A stretch of DNA of 64,000 nt from Flavobacteriaceae bacterium PS02293 (GTDB lineage: Bacteria > Bacteroidota > Bacteroidia > Flavobacteriales > Weeksellaceae). The position numbers were made by a program, and so were the translations under genes. The notes beneath the pieces were generated by a model, which had not been told where the DNA came from, searched no databases, and saw nothing but the letters and a program-made list of their open reading frames with translations. Position 1 is the first letter of the stretch. The number at the start of each line of letters is the position of its first letter. The stretch lies in NCBI GenBank assembly GCA_029960045.1, contig JASCOV010000009.1, positions 62,001 to 126,000 on the forward strand. The letters are read 5' to 3'. Below, piece after piece: positions 8,606 through 17,684 of the stretch.

Positions 8606-9598
8606 ATGAATAAATCTCCATTTAAATTCAATAAAAACAAATTTATCCTACTGCTATTCCTTACAATAGCTTCTCTTTCTGATGCTCAAATTCTAAAATA
8701 CCATTACGATAAAGAGATGACCTTTTTTAGCGAAGCCGATAGTTTAAGTGGTATTTCTGTAAGATTTAATTCAAAAGATAAAAGCGTTCCTGTCTATTCC
8801 ATCGATTTTGATTCTGAGAAAAAGTTCATTAGAAACACGATTAATTTCTATTATCCTTACCGGAAAAATATGTACAGAATGGATGGCGTTCTTTACAATA
8901 GAAAATATGCTTCAGCTAACGGATTTACAACCTACAGCGCAGAATCGCCAATCCGAACTTTCAAAAAAGCTTCTGATACTTTGTATGATTACAGAACTTT
9001 TAAAGACCTTGAAAAAAGAATTGCAACGGACAAAGACGGAACAAAAATCGAAATATTTGTCGCAAACTTGAAAGACCAAATCGACTATTCTGAGCCTGCG
9101 CTTTTCTACCTTTCACAACATTATGGGATCTCGCCGGGTTTGGGAAAGGGAGAAATCGTGGTGTATACGAATTATGTCTTTAATAAAAATAACAGTGCTG
9201 CTGATTTTGTCAAATTAAAAGACATTAATGAAGATGTTTATTTCAATAAGGAACAGATAGAATTTTTGATTGATGATAAATACAAAGACTTTTACAAAAA
9301 AGTAGAGACAGATGAAATGCCGATGTATTGTTCCGTAACATCATTTGGTAAAAATGTAGATGAAAGAACAAATGAAGAACTGAATGATCATTTGGGAAAT
9401 GTCTGCGAATATTTCACACTGTGGCGGAAATATGAAACTAATGATGGATTCAAAAAATATTATGATACTGAGGTCAAAAGAAGAGTTGAAATTTATCGGA
9501 GAAATGGAAATCTAAATGAGAAGCAACTGAAAGTTTATATTGAAGAGGCAAACAAACTTAAGAATCAGAATTCTACAGAAAATTTTGATTATAAGTAA
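8606..9598 (+). CDS. Exported hypothetical protein, 330 aa
   Basis: I use the ATG at 8606 rather than the TTG one codon earlier. Polar N-terminal residues precede a hydrophobic segment (KFILLLFLTIASLSDAQ), which fits a Sec signal peptide. The mature part is rich in Tyr, Lys and Asp and has no motif I can name. A conserved-looking C-terminal half contains SYCSVTSFGK-type and LGNVCEYFTLWRKYE segments with two Cys that could pair. It lies 8 nt after the TIMP-like gene on the same strand, so the two are probably co-transcribed. Confidence 0.6.
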   Translation: MNKSPFKFNKNKFILLLFLTIASLSDAQILKYHYDKEMTFFSEADSLSGISVRFNSKDKSVPVYSIDFDSEKKFIRNTINFYYPYRKNMYRMDGVLYNRKYASANGFTTYSAESPIRTFKKASDTLYDYRTFKDLEKRIATDKDGTKIEIFVANLKDQIDYSEPALFYLSQHYGISPGLGKGEIVVYTNYVFNKNNSAADFVKLKDINEDVYFNKEQIEFLIDDKYKDFYKKVETDEMPMYCSVTSFGKNVDERTNEELNDHLGNVCEYFTLWRKYETNDGFKKYYDTEVKRRVEIYRRNGNLNEKQLKVYIEEANKLKNQNSTENFDYK

Positions 9599-9645
9599 AA
9601 TATCTTCAGTTAAAAATTTGAATTCGAAAATTTATTTTAAAAAGT

Positions 9646-9654
9646 TAACTTTGC
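9646..9654 (+). promoter_or_regulatory. Bacteroidota -7 box (TAacTTTGC)
   Basis: An exact TAnnTTTGC match ends 17 nt before the ATG at 9672, which suggests a very short leader. This supports 9672 rather than an upstream in-frame codon as the start of the next lipoprotein gene. I see no TTG at the usual -33 distance. Confidence 0.5.
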
Positions 9655-9671
9655 AAACAGAAAACAATACA

Positions 9672-10529
9672 ATGAAAAACATATTTTATTATTTAACGCT
9701 AATATTCGGAATGTTGATGCTGTCGTCTTGTGTTCCAAATCAAGATGAAAATGGCGACTTTTTGCACGGTGTAGATTTTGACCCAACCACCACAATTCCT
9801 GGTGATGGAACAACTACATCCAGATTATTAAAGACAATGATTACTCATTCAAAAGATGAAGATACGGGGGAGTTTGATGATAGTAATATCGTGTTTGGTT
9901 ATGATAGTAAAAATAAATTGATCTCATATTCTGAAGTAGGTTCGCCAGAAAAATTCAATATAGAGTACAATAGTTCTAACAAAATATCAAGAGTATATGC
10001 AGGAACTGAACTGAATGCAGTTTACGAATATTCTGGAAGTAATGTATCCAAAATCACCACAACTATTACCGGTTTTAGTACTTCTGTTACCAACTATACA
10101 TTCAGTGGAAGCAAAATGGTAAAATCTGTTACTATTACAACTGTTACATTTCCTTTCCCTACAAAAGTTTATATGGAAGACACCTATGAATATTCCGGAG
10201 AAAATATTGTTAAGGATATATCCAAAATAGGCGCATATGATCCTGATACTGGTGTTTTGATAATGGAACCGAATCCAGTAACAGCCGTATATGAATATGA
10301 CAATAAAAAATCTCCTTTTGGACTTCTTCCTAAAGAATTCTGGATATTCTTTTCAAGTTTAGCGCCTCAAACAGGTTTCTTTTTGTCACAGAATAATACA
10401 ACAAAAGCAACAATTACAGAACAAGACGGAACTGTAAAAACTCAAACTTCGGTAAATACATACGATTCTGAAAATTATCTTATAAAAGCAACTTCAGGAG
10501 ACGAATATAACATTTACGGATATCAATAA
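9672..10529 (+). CDS. Lipoprotein with YD-like (DUF4595-type) repeats, 285 aa
   Basis: The frame is open further upstream, but the ATG at 9672 gives a proper lipoprotein signal (MKNIFYYLTLIFGMLMLSSC, then VPNQDENGD). The mature part contains successive beta-strand repeats of the type F-G-Y-D-S-K-N-K-L, I-E-Y-N-S-S-N-K-I and Y-E-Y-S-G-S-N-V. Such YD/Rhs-like repeats are common in surface lipoproteins of Bacteroidota. It stands directly before pth (6-nt gap), but that link looks positional only. No function can be assigned. Confidence 0.7.
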   Translation: MKNIFYYLTLIFGMLMLSSCVPNQDENGDFLHGVDFDPTTTIPGDGTTTSRLLKTMITHSKDEDTGEFDDSNIVFGYDSKNKLISYSEVGSPEKFNIEYNSSNKISRVYAGTELNAVYEYSGSNVSKITTTITGFSTSVTNYTFSGSKMVKSVTITTVTFPFPTKVYMEDTYEYSGENIVKDISKIGAYDPDTGVLIMEPNPVTAVYEYDNKKSPFGLLPKEFWIFFSSLAPQTGFFLSQNNTTKATITEQDGTVKTQTSVNTYDSENYLIKATSGDEYNIYGYQ

Positions 10530-10535
10530 TTTTCT

Positions 10536-11099
10536 ATGAAATATCTTATTGTCGGCATCGGCAACAAAGGGGAAGAGTATACGGAAACCAGACATAATAT
10601 AGGTTTCAAAGTCGCTGAAAAAATTGCAGAGAAGATAGAAGCACCATTCAAATCTTCAAACTTTGGGCTTTTGGCTGAAGGTAAATACAAAGGCAGAAAA
10701 GTTTTTGTTCTAAAGCCTGATACTTACGTCAATCTTTCCGGAAATGCAGTGAAATTTTGGATACAGAAAGAAAATATTCCTTTGGAAAATGTTCTGATTA
10801 TCGCTGATGATCTCGCATTGCCTTTCGGTTCTTTGAGGATGAAAATGAAAGGCAGTCATGGCGGACATAATGGTCTTAGAAATATAGAAGCTGTTCTTAA
10901 CAATAATCAATATACAAGGCTCCGTTTTGGGATTGCAGCTGAGTTCAAAGAAGGTCAGCAGGTGGATTATGTCTTAGGACAATGGAACGAGACTGAGAAA
11001 GAAACGTTACAGGAAAGAATTGAAAAGTTTTCTCAAGCTGCATTATCATTCGTGTTTGCAGGTGTTCAGAATACAATGACAGGTTTCAACGGGAAATAA
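10536..11099 (+). CDS. pth: Peptidyl-tRNA hydrolase
   Basis: Pth cleaves the ester bond of peptidyl-tRNAs released by abortive translation. The family signature is complete: GIGNKGEEYTETRHNIGF with the catalytic His near residue 20, KPDTYVNLSGNAV, DDLALPFGSLRMKMKGSHGGHNGL and FGIAAE. The length of 187 residues is normal. The upstream gene ends 6 nt before it, and the convergent 94-residue gene ends 2 nt after it. Confidence 0.97.
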   Translation: MKYLIVGIGNKGEEYTETRHNIGFKVAEKIAEKIEAPFKSSNFGLLAEGKYKGRKVFVLKPDTYVNLSGNAVKFWIQKENIPLENVLIIADDLALPFGSLRMKMKGSHGGHNGLRNIEAVLNNNQYTRLRFGIAAEFKEGQQVDYVLGQWNETEKETLQERIEKFSQAALSFVFAGVQNTMTGFNGK

Positions 11100-11101
11100 T
11101 T

Positions 11102-11386
11102 CTAATCAGCATCTGTTCTCCAAGATTGTATTAATAGACTGTCATTTTTTGAATAAAAAAATCTTGCTTCTGCAGTTGGAAAATAATAGTAAACATCCAT
11201 AATTTCATTCCCGAAATATTTGGATTCATCGGGATTTCCTAATATATTTCGGGCTTCAACCATTTCCATATTTTCTTTTATTTGGTTGAATTTATATTTA
11301 TGATTGAAATAATAAATGTAAAATCCCAAAACAAAAAGCACAGGAACACATATTAGCGCCAAAACAAATTTTACAACAGATTTCAT
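11102..11386 (-). CDS. Small membrane-anchored protein, 94 aa, possibly BamE/SmpA-like fold
   Basis: One N-terminal hydrophobic segment (FVLALICVPVLFVLGFYIYYF) is followed by a ~65-residue periplasmic domain. Its pattern of MVEARNILGNPDE, DVYYYFPTAEARFFYSKNDSLLIQSW resembles the SmpA/OmlA fold (a helix with xxLGxP, then strands). The protein has no lipobox, unlike true BamE. The fold call is an inference; the gene itself is well supported by composition. Confidence 0.6.
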   Translation of the reverse strand: MKSVVKFVLALICVPVLFVLGFYIYYFNHKYKFNQIKENMEMVEARNILGNPDESKYFGNEIMDVYYYFPTAEARFFYSKNDSLLIQSWRTDAD

Positions 11387-11442
11387 TTTTTTTAATTTAA
11401 CGAAATTGTCAAGTCATTTCGCATATCCAATTATGGAAATAA

Positions 11443-11474
11443 GTAAGCCGGATAAAATAAATTACCCGGCCTAC
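11443..11474 (-). terminator. Probable terminator of the carbonic anhydrase/SulP operon
   Basis: GCCGG (11447-11451) pairs with CCGGC (11466-11470), and GTA/TAC extend the stem past single bulges. On the minus strand it is followed by TTACTTATTTCC. It sits about 30 nt after the carbonic anhydrase stop. The stem is weak. Confidence 0.45.
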
Positions 11475-11506
11475 GAACCTAATTAATTGTATGAAGAAAA
11501 AATGTT

Positions 11507-12142
11507 TTATATCCAAGTGACAACGCCGGTCTCAACATCGTAATTGGCGCCTACGATTTTGATTTTACCTTCGTCTTCAAGCTTTTTAAGTGTGGAACTT
11601 TGGCTACGGATTTCCTCAATAGCATTTTTCACATTGCTTTGATTCAATCTTTCTAATAGATCTTCATTTTTAGAAGAACGTTCCTCGCCATCTTTGATAA
11701 TATCCTTGATGATGTGATCGAAATGACCAATCAAATGGTTCAAATTATCCATTCCAAGACCTTCGATTGCTGCTGCATCCAGACCGCCTTTCAAAGCGCC
11801 ACATTTTGTATGTCCAAGAACTACAACCAGTTTGGATCCCGCAACGTTGCAGCCAAATTCCATAGATCCCAAGATGTCCTGATTCACAAAGTTACCAGCA
11901 ATTCTTACGCTGAAAATATCTCCTAAACCTTGATCGAAAATCAATTCGGCAGAAGTACGGCTGTCGATACAACTCAAAATTACAGCAAACGGCCATTGTC
12001 CTGCACGCGTGTCATTTACCTGAGACAGAAGATCTCTGTTTGCTTTAAGATTATTTACAAATCTTTGATTTCCTTCTTTTAGGATTTCTAAAGCTTTTTC
12101 AGGATTAATGGTCGCTTGTGTTTCGAATGTATGTGCTTTCAT
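11507..12142 (-). CDS. Beta-carbonic anhydrase (SulP-linked), 211 aa
   Basis: It reversibly hydrates CO2 to bicarbonate. The zinc ligands and catalytic dyad are all visible: C58-x-D60-x-R62 (SCIDSRTSAE) and H111-x-x-C114 (GHTKCGAL). I chose the start at 12142 (MKAHTFETQATINPEKAL), since codons further upstream add a poorly conserved AT-rich extension. It follows the SulP transporter gene by about 45 nt on the same strand, so the pair probably supplies or traps bicarbonate together. The protein looks cytoplasmic. Confidence 0.95.
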   Translation of the reverse strand: MKAHTFETQATINPEKALEILKEGNQRFVNNLKANRDLLSQVNDTRAGQWPFAVILSCIDSRTSAELIFDQGLGDIFSVRIAGNFVNQDILGSMEFGCNVAGSKLVVVLGHTKCGALKGGLDAAAIEGLGMDNLNHLIGHFDHIIKDIIKDGEERSSKNEDLLERLNQSNVKNAIEEIRSQSSTLKKLEDEGKIKIVGANYDVETGVVTWI

Positions 12143-12187
12143 ATTTTTAAATTTTAAAAAAGTATTAATGTTAATTATTTGCAATTT

Positions 12188-13783
12188 TTACATTGCTCTT
12201 TTGTGATTGACGATCACGTGCGAATCTTCATCGCTGGCGTAATCTCTGTAAGACGTTTTGAAGCCTAATAATTCGACTTCTATATCTTCTTCTTTAGCTC
12301 TTACATTGGCAAAATCCTGTATCATTTCCAGAACATCTGTCGTAATGTAAGAGGTTGTTTTTGCATCGATGATGACTTTGGAACCAGATTTTACGTTTTT
12401 CAATGTTTTCTTGATGGCTGCTTTATTCAAAAATGAAACTTCTTCTGCCAGCTTTATCGTAATCTCATCTGCATCGTTCAAAGTCTCTTTGCTAAGATAA
12501 TAGGCACGTTTCATATTTCCCTGAAGAATATAGAAAACCGATATCAACAATCCGATTCCTACACCTTTCAAAAGATCTGTGAAAACGACTGCTAAAACTG
12601 TTGCAACAAAAGGAATGAACTGATATTTGCCATTATGCCAGAAATGTTTGAAAGTTGCTGGTTTTGCCAATTTGTATCCAACCAAAATCAACACCGCTGC
12701 CAAAGTTGCCAAAGGAATCAAATTTAATATAAAAGGAATCGACAGAACACAAATCAACAGCAAAACACCGTGAATGATGGCTGATGATTTGGAAGTTGCA
12801 CCAGCATTGGCGTTTGCAGAACTCCTCACCACCACAGATGTCATTGGCAACCCACCGATGAAGGAACTTACTAAGTTTCCAATCCCTTGTGCTTTCAGTT
12901 CAAGATTGGTATCCGTAATTCTTCTTTTCACATCCAGCCTGTCCGAAGCTTCTATACAAAGTAAAGTTTCTATTGATGCTACAATTGCTATAGTTGCGCC
13001 TGTAATCCAAACTTTAGGGTTTGTAAATCCATTGAAATCAGGAAACGTGATGAGGTTTTTAAAATCATCTAAAGATTGAGGAACTGGTAACGTAACAAGA
13101 TGTTTTTCGGTAATTGCTAACGAGCTTCCTGTCAGTTTGAAGAATTCATTCAATAAGATTCCTACAATTACTGCAACCAATGCGCCTGGCAAAAGTTTTA
13201 ATCTTTTAAGTACAGTAATGTGATCCCAAGCCAATAAAATAGCAACAGAAACCAATGTAATGATAATTGCTCCAGGCGTAATTGCTGCGCCTAATTCTGA
13301 GAAATAACCAAAATTAAGACCTTTGTCAAAAATAGATTCGTGACCTTCATAATCACTGTCAAAACCTAATGCATGGGGAATTTGTTTCAGAATAATAATA
13401 ATTCCAATACCAGCCAGCATTCCTTCGATCACATTGTTTGGGAAATAATTTGAGATACTTCCTGCTCGGATAAATCCAAGAATTAATTGAAGAATTCCGG
13501 CAATAATTCCGGCACAAAGAAACAATTCAAATGCGCCAAGATCTGTAATGGCTACCAAAACAATTGCCGTCAAACCAGCCGCAGGACCAGAAACAGAGAT
13601 GTTGGAATTACTGATAAACCCGACAACGATACCGCCAACGATTCCGGCAATAACGCCCGATAATGGTGGTGCTCCAGATGCTAACGCGATCCCAAGACAA
13701 AGTGGCAATGCCACAAGAAAAACGACAAGACCGGAAGGAAAATTCTCTTTGATCCCTCCAATCAAAGATTTTGATTTTTGCAT
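12188..13783 (-). CDS. SulP-family anion (probably bicarbonate) transporter
   Basis: This is a 531-residue polytopic membrane protein. The first ~410 residues hold about a dozen hydrophobic segments with the SulP hallmarks GLVVFLVALPLCLGIALASGAPP, SNISVSGPAAGLTAIV and LCIEASDRL. The C-terminal ~100 residues form a cytosolic STAS domain (NKAAIKKTLKNVKSGSKVIIDAKT). The SulP family moves sulfate, bicarbonate or other anions with Na+ or H+. Bicarbonate is inferred here because beta-carbonic anhydrase genes lie on both sides in the same direction. Confidence 0.92.
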   Translation of the reverse strand: MQKSKSLIGGIKENFPSGLVVFLVALPLCLGIALASGAPPLSGVIAGIVGGIVVGFISNSNISVSGPAAGLTAIVLVAITDLGAFELFLCAGIIAGILQLILGFIRAGSISNYFPNNVIEGMLAGIGIIIILKQIPHALGFDSDYEGHESIFDKGLNFGYFSELGAAITPGAIIITLVSVAILLAWDHITVLKRLKLLPGALVAVIVGILLNEFFKLTGSSLAITEKHLVTLPVPQSLDDFKNLITFPDFNGFTNPKVWITGATIAIVASIETLLCIEASDRLDVKRRITDTNLELKAQGIGNLVSSFIGGLPMTSVVVRSSANANAGATSKSSAIIHGVLLLICVLSIPFILNLIPLATLAAVLILVGYKLAKPATFKHFWHNGKYQFIPFVATVLAVVFTDLLKGVGIGLLISVFYILQGNMKRAYYLSKETLNDADEITIKLAEEVSFLNKAAIKKTLKNVKSGSKVIIDAKTTSYITTDVLEMIQDFANVRAKEEDIEVELLGFKTSYRDYASDEDSHVIVNHKRAM

Positions 13784-13986
13784 AATGTAATAGCAGAAGT
13801 CATTGATAAGCAGCTGATAGCATTGATTTTTTGCTGTCGGCTTGAATAAAGTATTTTAAAATTAATTACAAATACTTACTAATATCAATTATTCTAAAAA
13901 AATGTTGATTGACTTAATACAGAATAAAGCTTACTGTTATCAAAACAGCAAACAAGAATAACGTTTATAGAAAAAACGTGAATGAA

Positions 13987-14280
13987 TTAAGCTTCCGGAG
14001 GTGGAGAAAATATACTGAGATTAGGGGAAAAGTAGATATTGGCTTCCCAATTTGGTGTCAGTTTTTTTTCAGGAACAGCTTCACAAAATTTGAGAAAATC
14101 GTGAATGTCCAAAGTTTTAGGAATGGTCTTTTCGTAAAGAACAAAAGTATTGGCATGAGTTTCCTCTTCGTTAATTATAACATTAGTTCTCGGTAATTCC
14201 CAACCAAACATTGCGGCAATCCCAGGAAGAGCCGTAAAGTTGAGAAAAATCGTTAATGTTATAATACTCCAATACTTCAT
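13987..14280 (-). CDS. Small exported hypothetical protein, 97 aa
   Basis: The N-terminal hydrophobic stretch MKYWSIITLTIFLNFTALPGIAAMFGWEL looks like a signal peptide or single anchor. The remainder (TNVIINEEETHANTFVLYEKTIP, FLKFCEAVPEKKLTPNWEANIYFSP) has no motif I recognise. It starts 8 nt after the second carbonic anhydrase stop and lies upstream of SulP on the same strand, so it belongs to the same inorganic-carbon gene set by position. A role there is only a guess. Confidence 0.65.
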   Translation of the reverse strand: MKYWSIITLTIFLNFTALPGIAAMFGWELPRTNVIINEEETHANTFVLYEKTIPKTLDIHDFLKFCEAVPEKKLTPNWEANIYFSPNLSIFSPPPEA

Positions 14281-14288
14281 AATAAATC

Positions 14289-14966
14289 TTAAATAAGATT
14301 CTTATTGTTTTTTTTACTCATTACCCAATCAGAATCTGTCAGGTTATAGATTTTTTGGATGTCTTTCAAAATCTTTTCAAAATCGATTTCCAAATCTATA
14401 ATTTTTCCAGTTCTAAGGTCGAAAACCCAACCGTGAACGATAGGATATTCTTCTAAAATATAACGTTCCTGCACGCAGGCCATTTTTATAACGTTGATGC
14501 ATTGCTCCTGAACATTCAGTTCCACAAGGCGATCGTATTTTTTATCTTCTTCTACAGAATCCAACTCTTCCTGATGAAGTCTGTAAACATCTCTGATATT
14601 TCTCAGCCACGGATTCAAAAGTCCAAGATCCTGAGACGTCATTGCTGCTTTTACACCACCGCAATTGTAATGTCCGCAGACGATAATATGTTTAACTTTC
14701 AGATGTTCAACCGCATATTGAATAACTGCTGTAGAACTCATATCCAAAGTGTTTACAACATTGGCAATATTTCTGTGAACAAAAACTTCGCCTGGACCTA
14801 CTCCCATTAACTCCTCTGCTGTTGCTCTGCTGTCCGAACATCCTATGTACAAGTAATCTGGATGCTGCGTTTTCGCCAATTTGTGAAAATACTCCGGATC
14901 ATCTGCAAGTTTTGATTCTACCCACTTTTTATTATTCTCGAAAATAGCTTCGTAAGAGTTTGTCAT
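14289..14966 (-). CDS. can: Beta-carbonic anhydrase (Can-type), 225 aa
   Basis: It reversibly hydrates CO2. The zinc-site motifs are IGCSDSRATAEE (C43, D45, R47) and CGHYNCGGVKAA (H99, C102), with VHRNIANVV between them. The protein is close in length and motifs to the E. coli Can (YadF) type and differs from the shorter anhydrase at 11507-12142, so these are two distinct paralogues and not a recent duplication. It is first in the minus-strand set (anhydrase, small exported protein, SulP, anhydrase). Confidence 0.95.
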   Translation of the reverse strand: MTNSYEAIFENNKKWVESKLADDPEYFHKLAKTQHPDYLYIGCSDSRATAEELMGVGPGEVFVHRNIANVVNTLDMSSTAVIQYAVEHLKVKHIIVCGHYNCGGVKAAMTSQDLGLLNPWLRNIRDVYRLHQEELDSVEEDKKYDRLVELNVQEQCINVIKMACVQERYILEEYPIVHGWVFDLRTGKIIDLEIDFEKILKDIQKIYNLTDSDWVMSKKNNKNLI

Positions 14967-15312
14967 AATTATAAAATTTTATGCTTTATGATTATTAGTT
15001 TAACTAAAGTTATTTTCAAAAATTGATAGACTAAATCAATAACTATACAAAAATATGTTATAAAAATTTAAAATTGCAAGTTTTTAACAAAGTTTAATAT
15101 TAAAGTCAGCCGGAAAAATTTTACAGTTAATTTTTTTTGGAGACATTTTCTAATATAGTTAATTAGAAACCAACATCAGATCAGTTGAATTATTATTGAT
15201 TAGGAAAGAGAGCTATTATTAAAAATGAATTTTCGATGATATTGGTTTTAAAAATGATAGAAGACAATCTAAATGCTCAAAACATTCGTACATTATTCTA
15301 TAAATACACAGA
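14967..15312. other. AT-rich divergent intergenic region, no gene seen
   Basis: These 346 nt separate two divergent genes and must hold both promoters. I found no ORF with coding character, no strong hairpin and no clear TAnnTTTG match in the right place. A run TTAATTTTTTTTGGAG near 15127 is the only notable low-complexity stretch. Confidence 0.5.
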
Positions 15313-16140
15313 ATGCAAAAACCAATTATAACATTATTTTTTCTTGCTCTAATGATAATCAGTTGCAAACCAACAATGATATACAAAGATATTTCCTACA
15401 CAAAAAATCATAAAGGAGAAGATGTAAAGCTGAATATCTTCACGCCAAAAAACCTCAAAAACAAAAACTATCCTGTTCTTATTTTTGTCTACGGCGGAAA
15501 CTGGAATACGGGAAATAAGAATAAATACAATCTTCTCGGAAGAAATTTCGCACGCAAAAATATGATTGTTGTAATTCCAGATTATACCTTAAGCCCGAAC
15601 GCTGATGTTGACGAAATGACCAAAGAAATTGCCGCTGCAATACAATTCACAAAAGCAAATGCTGAAAAATACCACGGAAATCCGGAAAAGATTTTCATTT
15701 CCGGCCATTCCGCTGGCGGACAATTGGCAAGTTCCGCCGTGATGAATCCAAAATATGAAATTTCGGAAAAAACAATTTCAGGAATTATCCTAATCGATGC
15801 TGCAGGAATTGATATGAAAAACTATCTGGAAAAATACCCGCCGACAGCCGAAGATAACTACGACATTACTTGGAGCAAAAACCCTGAAAATTGGAAACAA
15901 GCATCATCTATTTATTTCATTAATGAAAAAACGCCGCCTTTTTTGATTTATGTGGGTGAGAAAACTTATCCTTCCATAAAAGTCGCAAATGAGAATTTTT
16001 TGAAAGCCTTGAAACCTTTCCAACCAAATTTGAAACCAATTATGTTGAATAAAAAACACGTTCCAATGGTTTTGCAATACTTTTTGCCCTGGAGCAAAAG
16101 ATTTGATGAAGCTGTTGATTTTATGGAAAATATTAAATAA
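15313..16140 (+). CDS. Alpha/beta-hydrolase lipoprotein (esterase-like), 275 aa
   Basis: A lipoprotein signal (MQKPIITLFFLALMIISC) precedes an alpha/beta-hydrolase domain of the carboxylesterase/BD-FAE type. The oxyanion-hole motif is FVYGGNWNTG and the nucleophile elbow is GHSAGG with S133. A His near the C-terminus (NKKHVPM) is the likely catalytic base. The usual Asp after the strand LIYVG is not obvious (EKTYPSIK follows), so the acid of the triad is uncertain. It probably deacylates a small substrate at the cell surface or in the periplasm. The gene stands alone. Confidence 0.85.
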   Translation: MQKPIITLFFLALMIISCKPTMIYKDISYTKNHKGEDVKLNIFTPKNLKNKNYPVLIFVYGGNWNTGNKNKYNLLGRNFARKNMIVVIPDYTLSPNADVDEMTKEIAAAIQFTKANAEKYHGNPEKIFISGHSAGGQLASSAVMNPKYEISEKTISGIILIDAAGIDMKNYLEKYPPTAEDNYDITWSKNPENWKQASSIYFINEKTPPFLIYVGEKTYPSIKVANENFLKALKPFQPNLKPIMLNKKHVPMVLQYFLPWSKRFDEAVDFMENIK

Positions 16141-16238
16141 ATATTCACAAAAACTTAAAACATAAAAATTAGGAAGCCTTGTTTTCAAATAAGTTTAATA
16201 ATTACAAACTAATTTCAACATCTCATTGTTCTAATTCT

Positions 16239-16247
16239 TATTTTTGC
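16239..16247 (+). promoter_or_regulatory. Bacteroidota -7 box (TAttTTTGC) before the DUF4271 gene
   Basis: An exact TAnnTTTGC match overlaps the first TTG codon of the DUF4271 frame (16244). If it is used, transcription starts after ~16252, and translation must begin at the TTG at 16262 or later. Confidence 0.5.
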
Positions 16248-16903
16248 AAAAAATTTGGAGCTTGGTAAGAATAGCAGAACATAATGATTGGGTGGTATAT
16301 TGTATTCTCGGAAGTATTTTCGCCTACATTATCGTACTTTCTGTTTTCAACCGTGATGCAAACATCAAGGATTTTCTGACCCAAAAGATTGAGGATTCTA
16401 ATAATCTCACACCTTCCTGGACGATTATTTCCATTGTAAGAAGCGTGATGATTTCTTTGCTCCTATCGCAATTTGTTCCTGTAGTTCCTAAATTTGCTTC
16501 TGACATACAGCTATTTGGAGTTCAGTTGAACAAATTCGGTTTTACATTTCTAGCGGTTATCGTCTTTGATGTGATCAAGAATCTGCTCACATTTTTCTTC
16601 TACAATAGTATTGGAGATGGAAAAAATTTGAAAGGTTTGGCATTGATCTCCAGCAAGTTTTATTTTCTGGAATCCATTGGATTGATCATTGCGGGATTCG
16701 CGCTTTACTATTACCCTTTGGATTTGGTACAATATTTTTATGTGATCATTATTATATTAATAGCATTGTTCATATTGAAAAACCTCATCTATATTTTTCA
16801 TAATCAAGCTATTCTGCCAGAAAAATGGTATTATAAATTTTTGTATATTTGCACGCTTCAAATAGTACCCGTGTTGGTACTTTGGAAGTTCTTATTTTAT
16901 TAA
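16244..16903 (+). CDS. DUF4271 membrane protein, 219 aa
   Basis: This integral membrane protein has about five or six hydrophobic segments (VVYCILGSIFAYIIVLSVF, IISIVRSVMISLLLSQFV and others) and a hydrophobic C-terminus (IVPVLVLWKFLFY). It matches DUF4271 proteins, which in Flavobacteriia commonly sit just before hemD, as here (21-nt gap). There is no ATG near the 5' end, so the start is a TTG, at either 16244 or 16262; the promoter box argues for 16262. The function is unknown, and the constant pairing with uroporphyrinogen-III synthase could hint at an envelope link to heme synthesis (inference). Confidence 0.8.
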   Translation: MQKIWSLVRIAEHNDWVVYCILGSIFAYIIVLSVFNRDANIKDFLTQKIEDSNNLTPSWTIISIVRSVMISLLLSQFVPVVPKFASDIQLFGVQLNKFGFTFLAVIVFDVIKNLLTFFFYNSIGDGKNLKGLALISSKFYFLESIGLIIAGFALYYYPLDLVQYFYVIIIILIALFILKNLIYIFHNQAILPEKWYYKFLYICTLQIVPVLVLWKFLFY

Positions 16904-16924
16904 GTGTAACACAGACAATTTAAG

Positions 16925-17665
16925 ATGAAAATCAAATCTATTTTAGTTTCACAACCAGCTCCAAACGAATCTTCGCCTTATTTGGAGATTGCAAAAAAAG
17001 AGAAGATCAAAATCGATTTTCGCCCTTTTATTCACGTTCAAGGTGTGGATGCGAAAGATCTCAGAACTCAGAAAATTGACCTGACACAGTACACAGGAAT
17101 CATTTTCACGAGCAAAAATGCGATCGATCATTATTTTCGTCTTGCGGAAGAAATGAGATTTGCAGTGCCGGATTCTATGCGTTATATCTGCCAGTCAGAG
17201 GCAATTGCCAACTATTTGCAGAAACATATCGTTTACAGAAAAAGAAAGATCAGCTTTGGCGAGAAGAATTTCTCAGACCTTGCTCCTTTGTTCAAGAAAC
17301 ATCCATCAGAAAAGTATCTTTTGCCATCATCTGATATCTTGACACCGGAAGTTCCAAAAGTTTTGGACTCTTCAAATATCGAATGGACGAGAGCAATTAT
17401 GTACAAAACGGTTGCAAGCGATTTGACTGATATTAATATCAACGATTACGAAATGTTGGTTTTCTTCAGCCCGCAAGGAATCAAATCTTTGAAGATCAAT
17501 TTCCCGGATTTTGAACAAAAAGAAACCAAAATTGCTGTCTTTGGAACTACAACCCAAGCTGCTGCAGAAGAAGCTGGGCTTACTGTAAATGTAATGGCAC
17601 CAACGAAAGAAACGCCTTCTATGACTATGGCGATAGAAAAATATATCAAAAGTATCAATAAGTAA
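16925..17665 (+). CDS. hemD: Uroporphyrinogen-III synthase
   Basis: HemD cyclises hydroxymethylbilane and inverts ring D to give uroporphyrinogen III in heme synthesis. The two-lobed fold is visible as IIFTSKNAIDHYF in the first half and MLVFFSPQGIKSL with AVFGTTTQAAAEEAGL in the second half. The length of 246 residues is typical, and the protein is cytoplasmic. It is co-directional with the DUF4271 gene and followed by a terminator. Confidence 0.93.
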   Translation: MKIKSILVSQPAPNESSPYLEIAKKEKIKIDFRPFIHVQGVDAKDLRTQKIDLTQYTGIIFTSKNAIDHYFRLAEEMRFAVPDSMRYICQSEAIANYLQKHIVYRKRKISFGEKNFSDLAPLFKKHPSEKYLLPSSDILTPEVPKVLDSSNIEWTRAIMYKTVASDLTDININDYEMLVFFSPQGIKSLKINFPDFEQKETKIAVFGTTTQAAAEEAGLTVNVMAPTKETPSMTMAIEKYIKSINK

Positions 17666-17684
17666 TTATTGACCTCATAAATCA

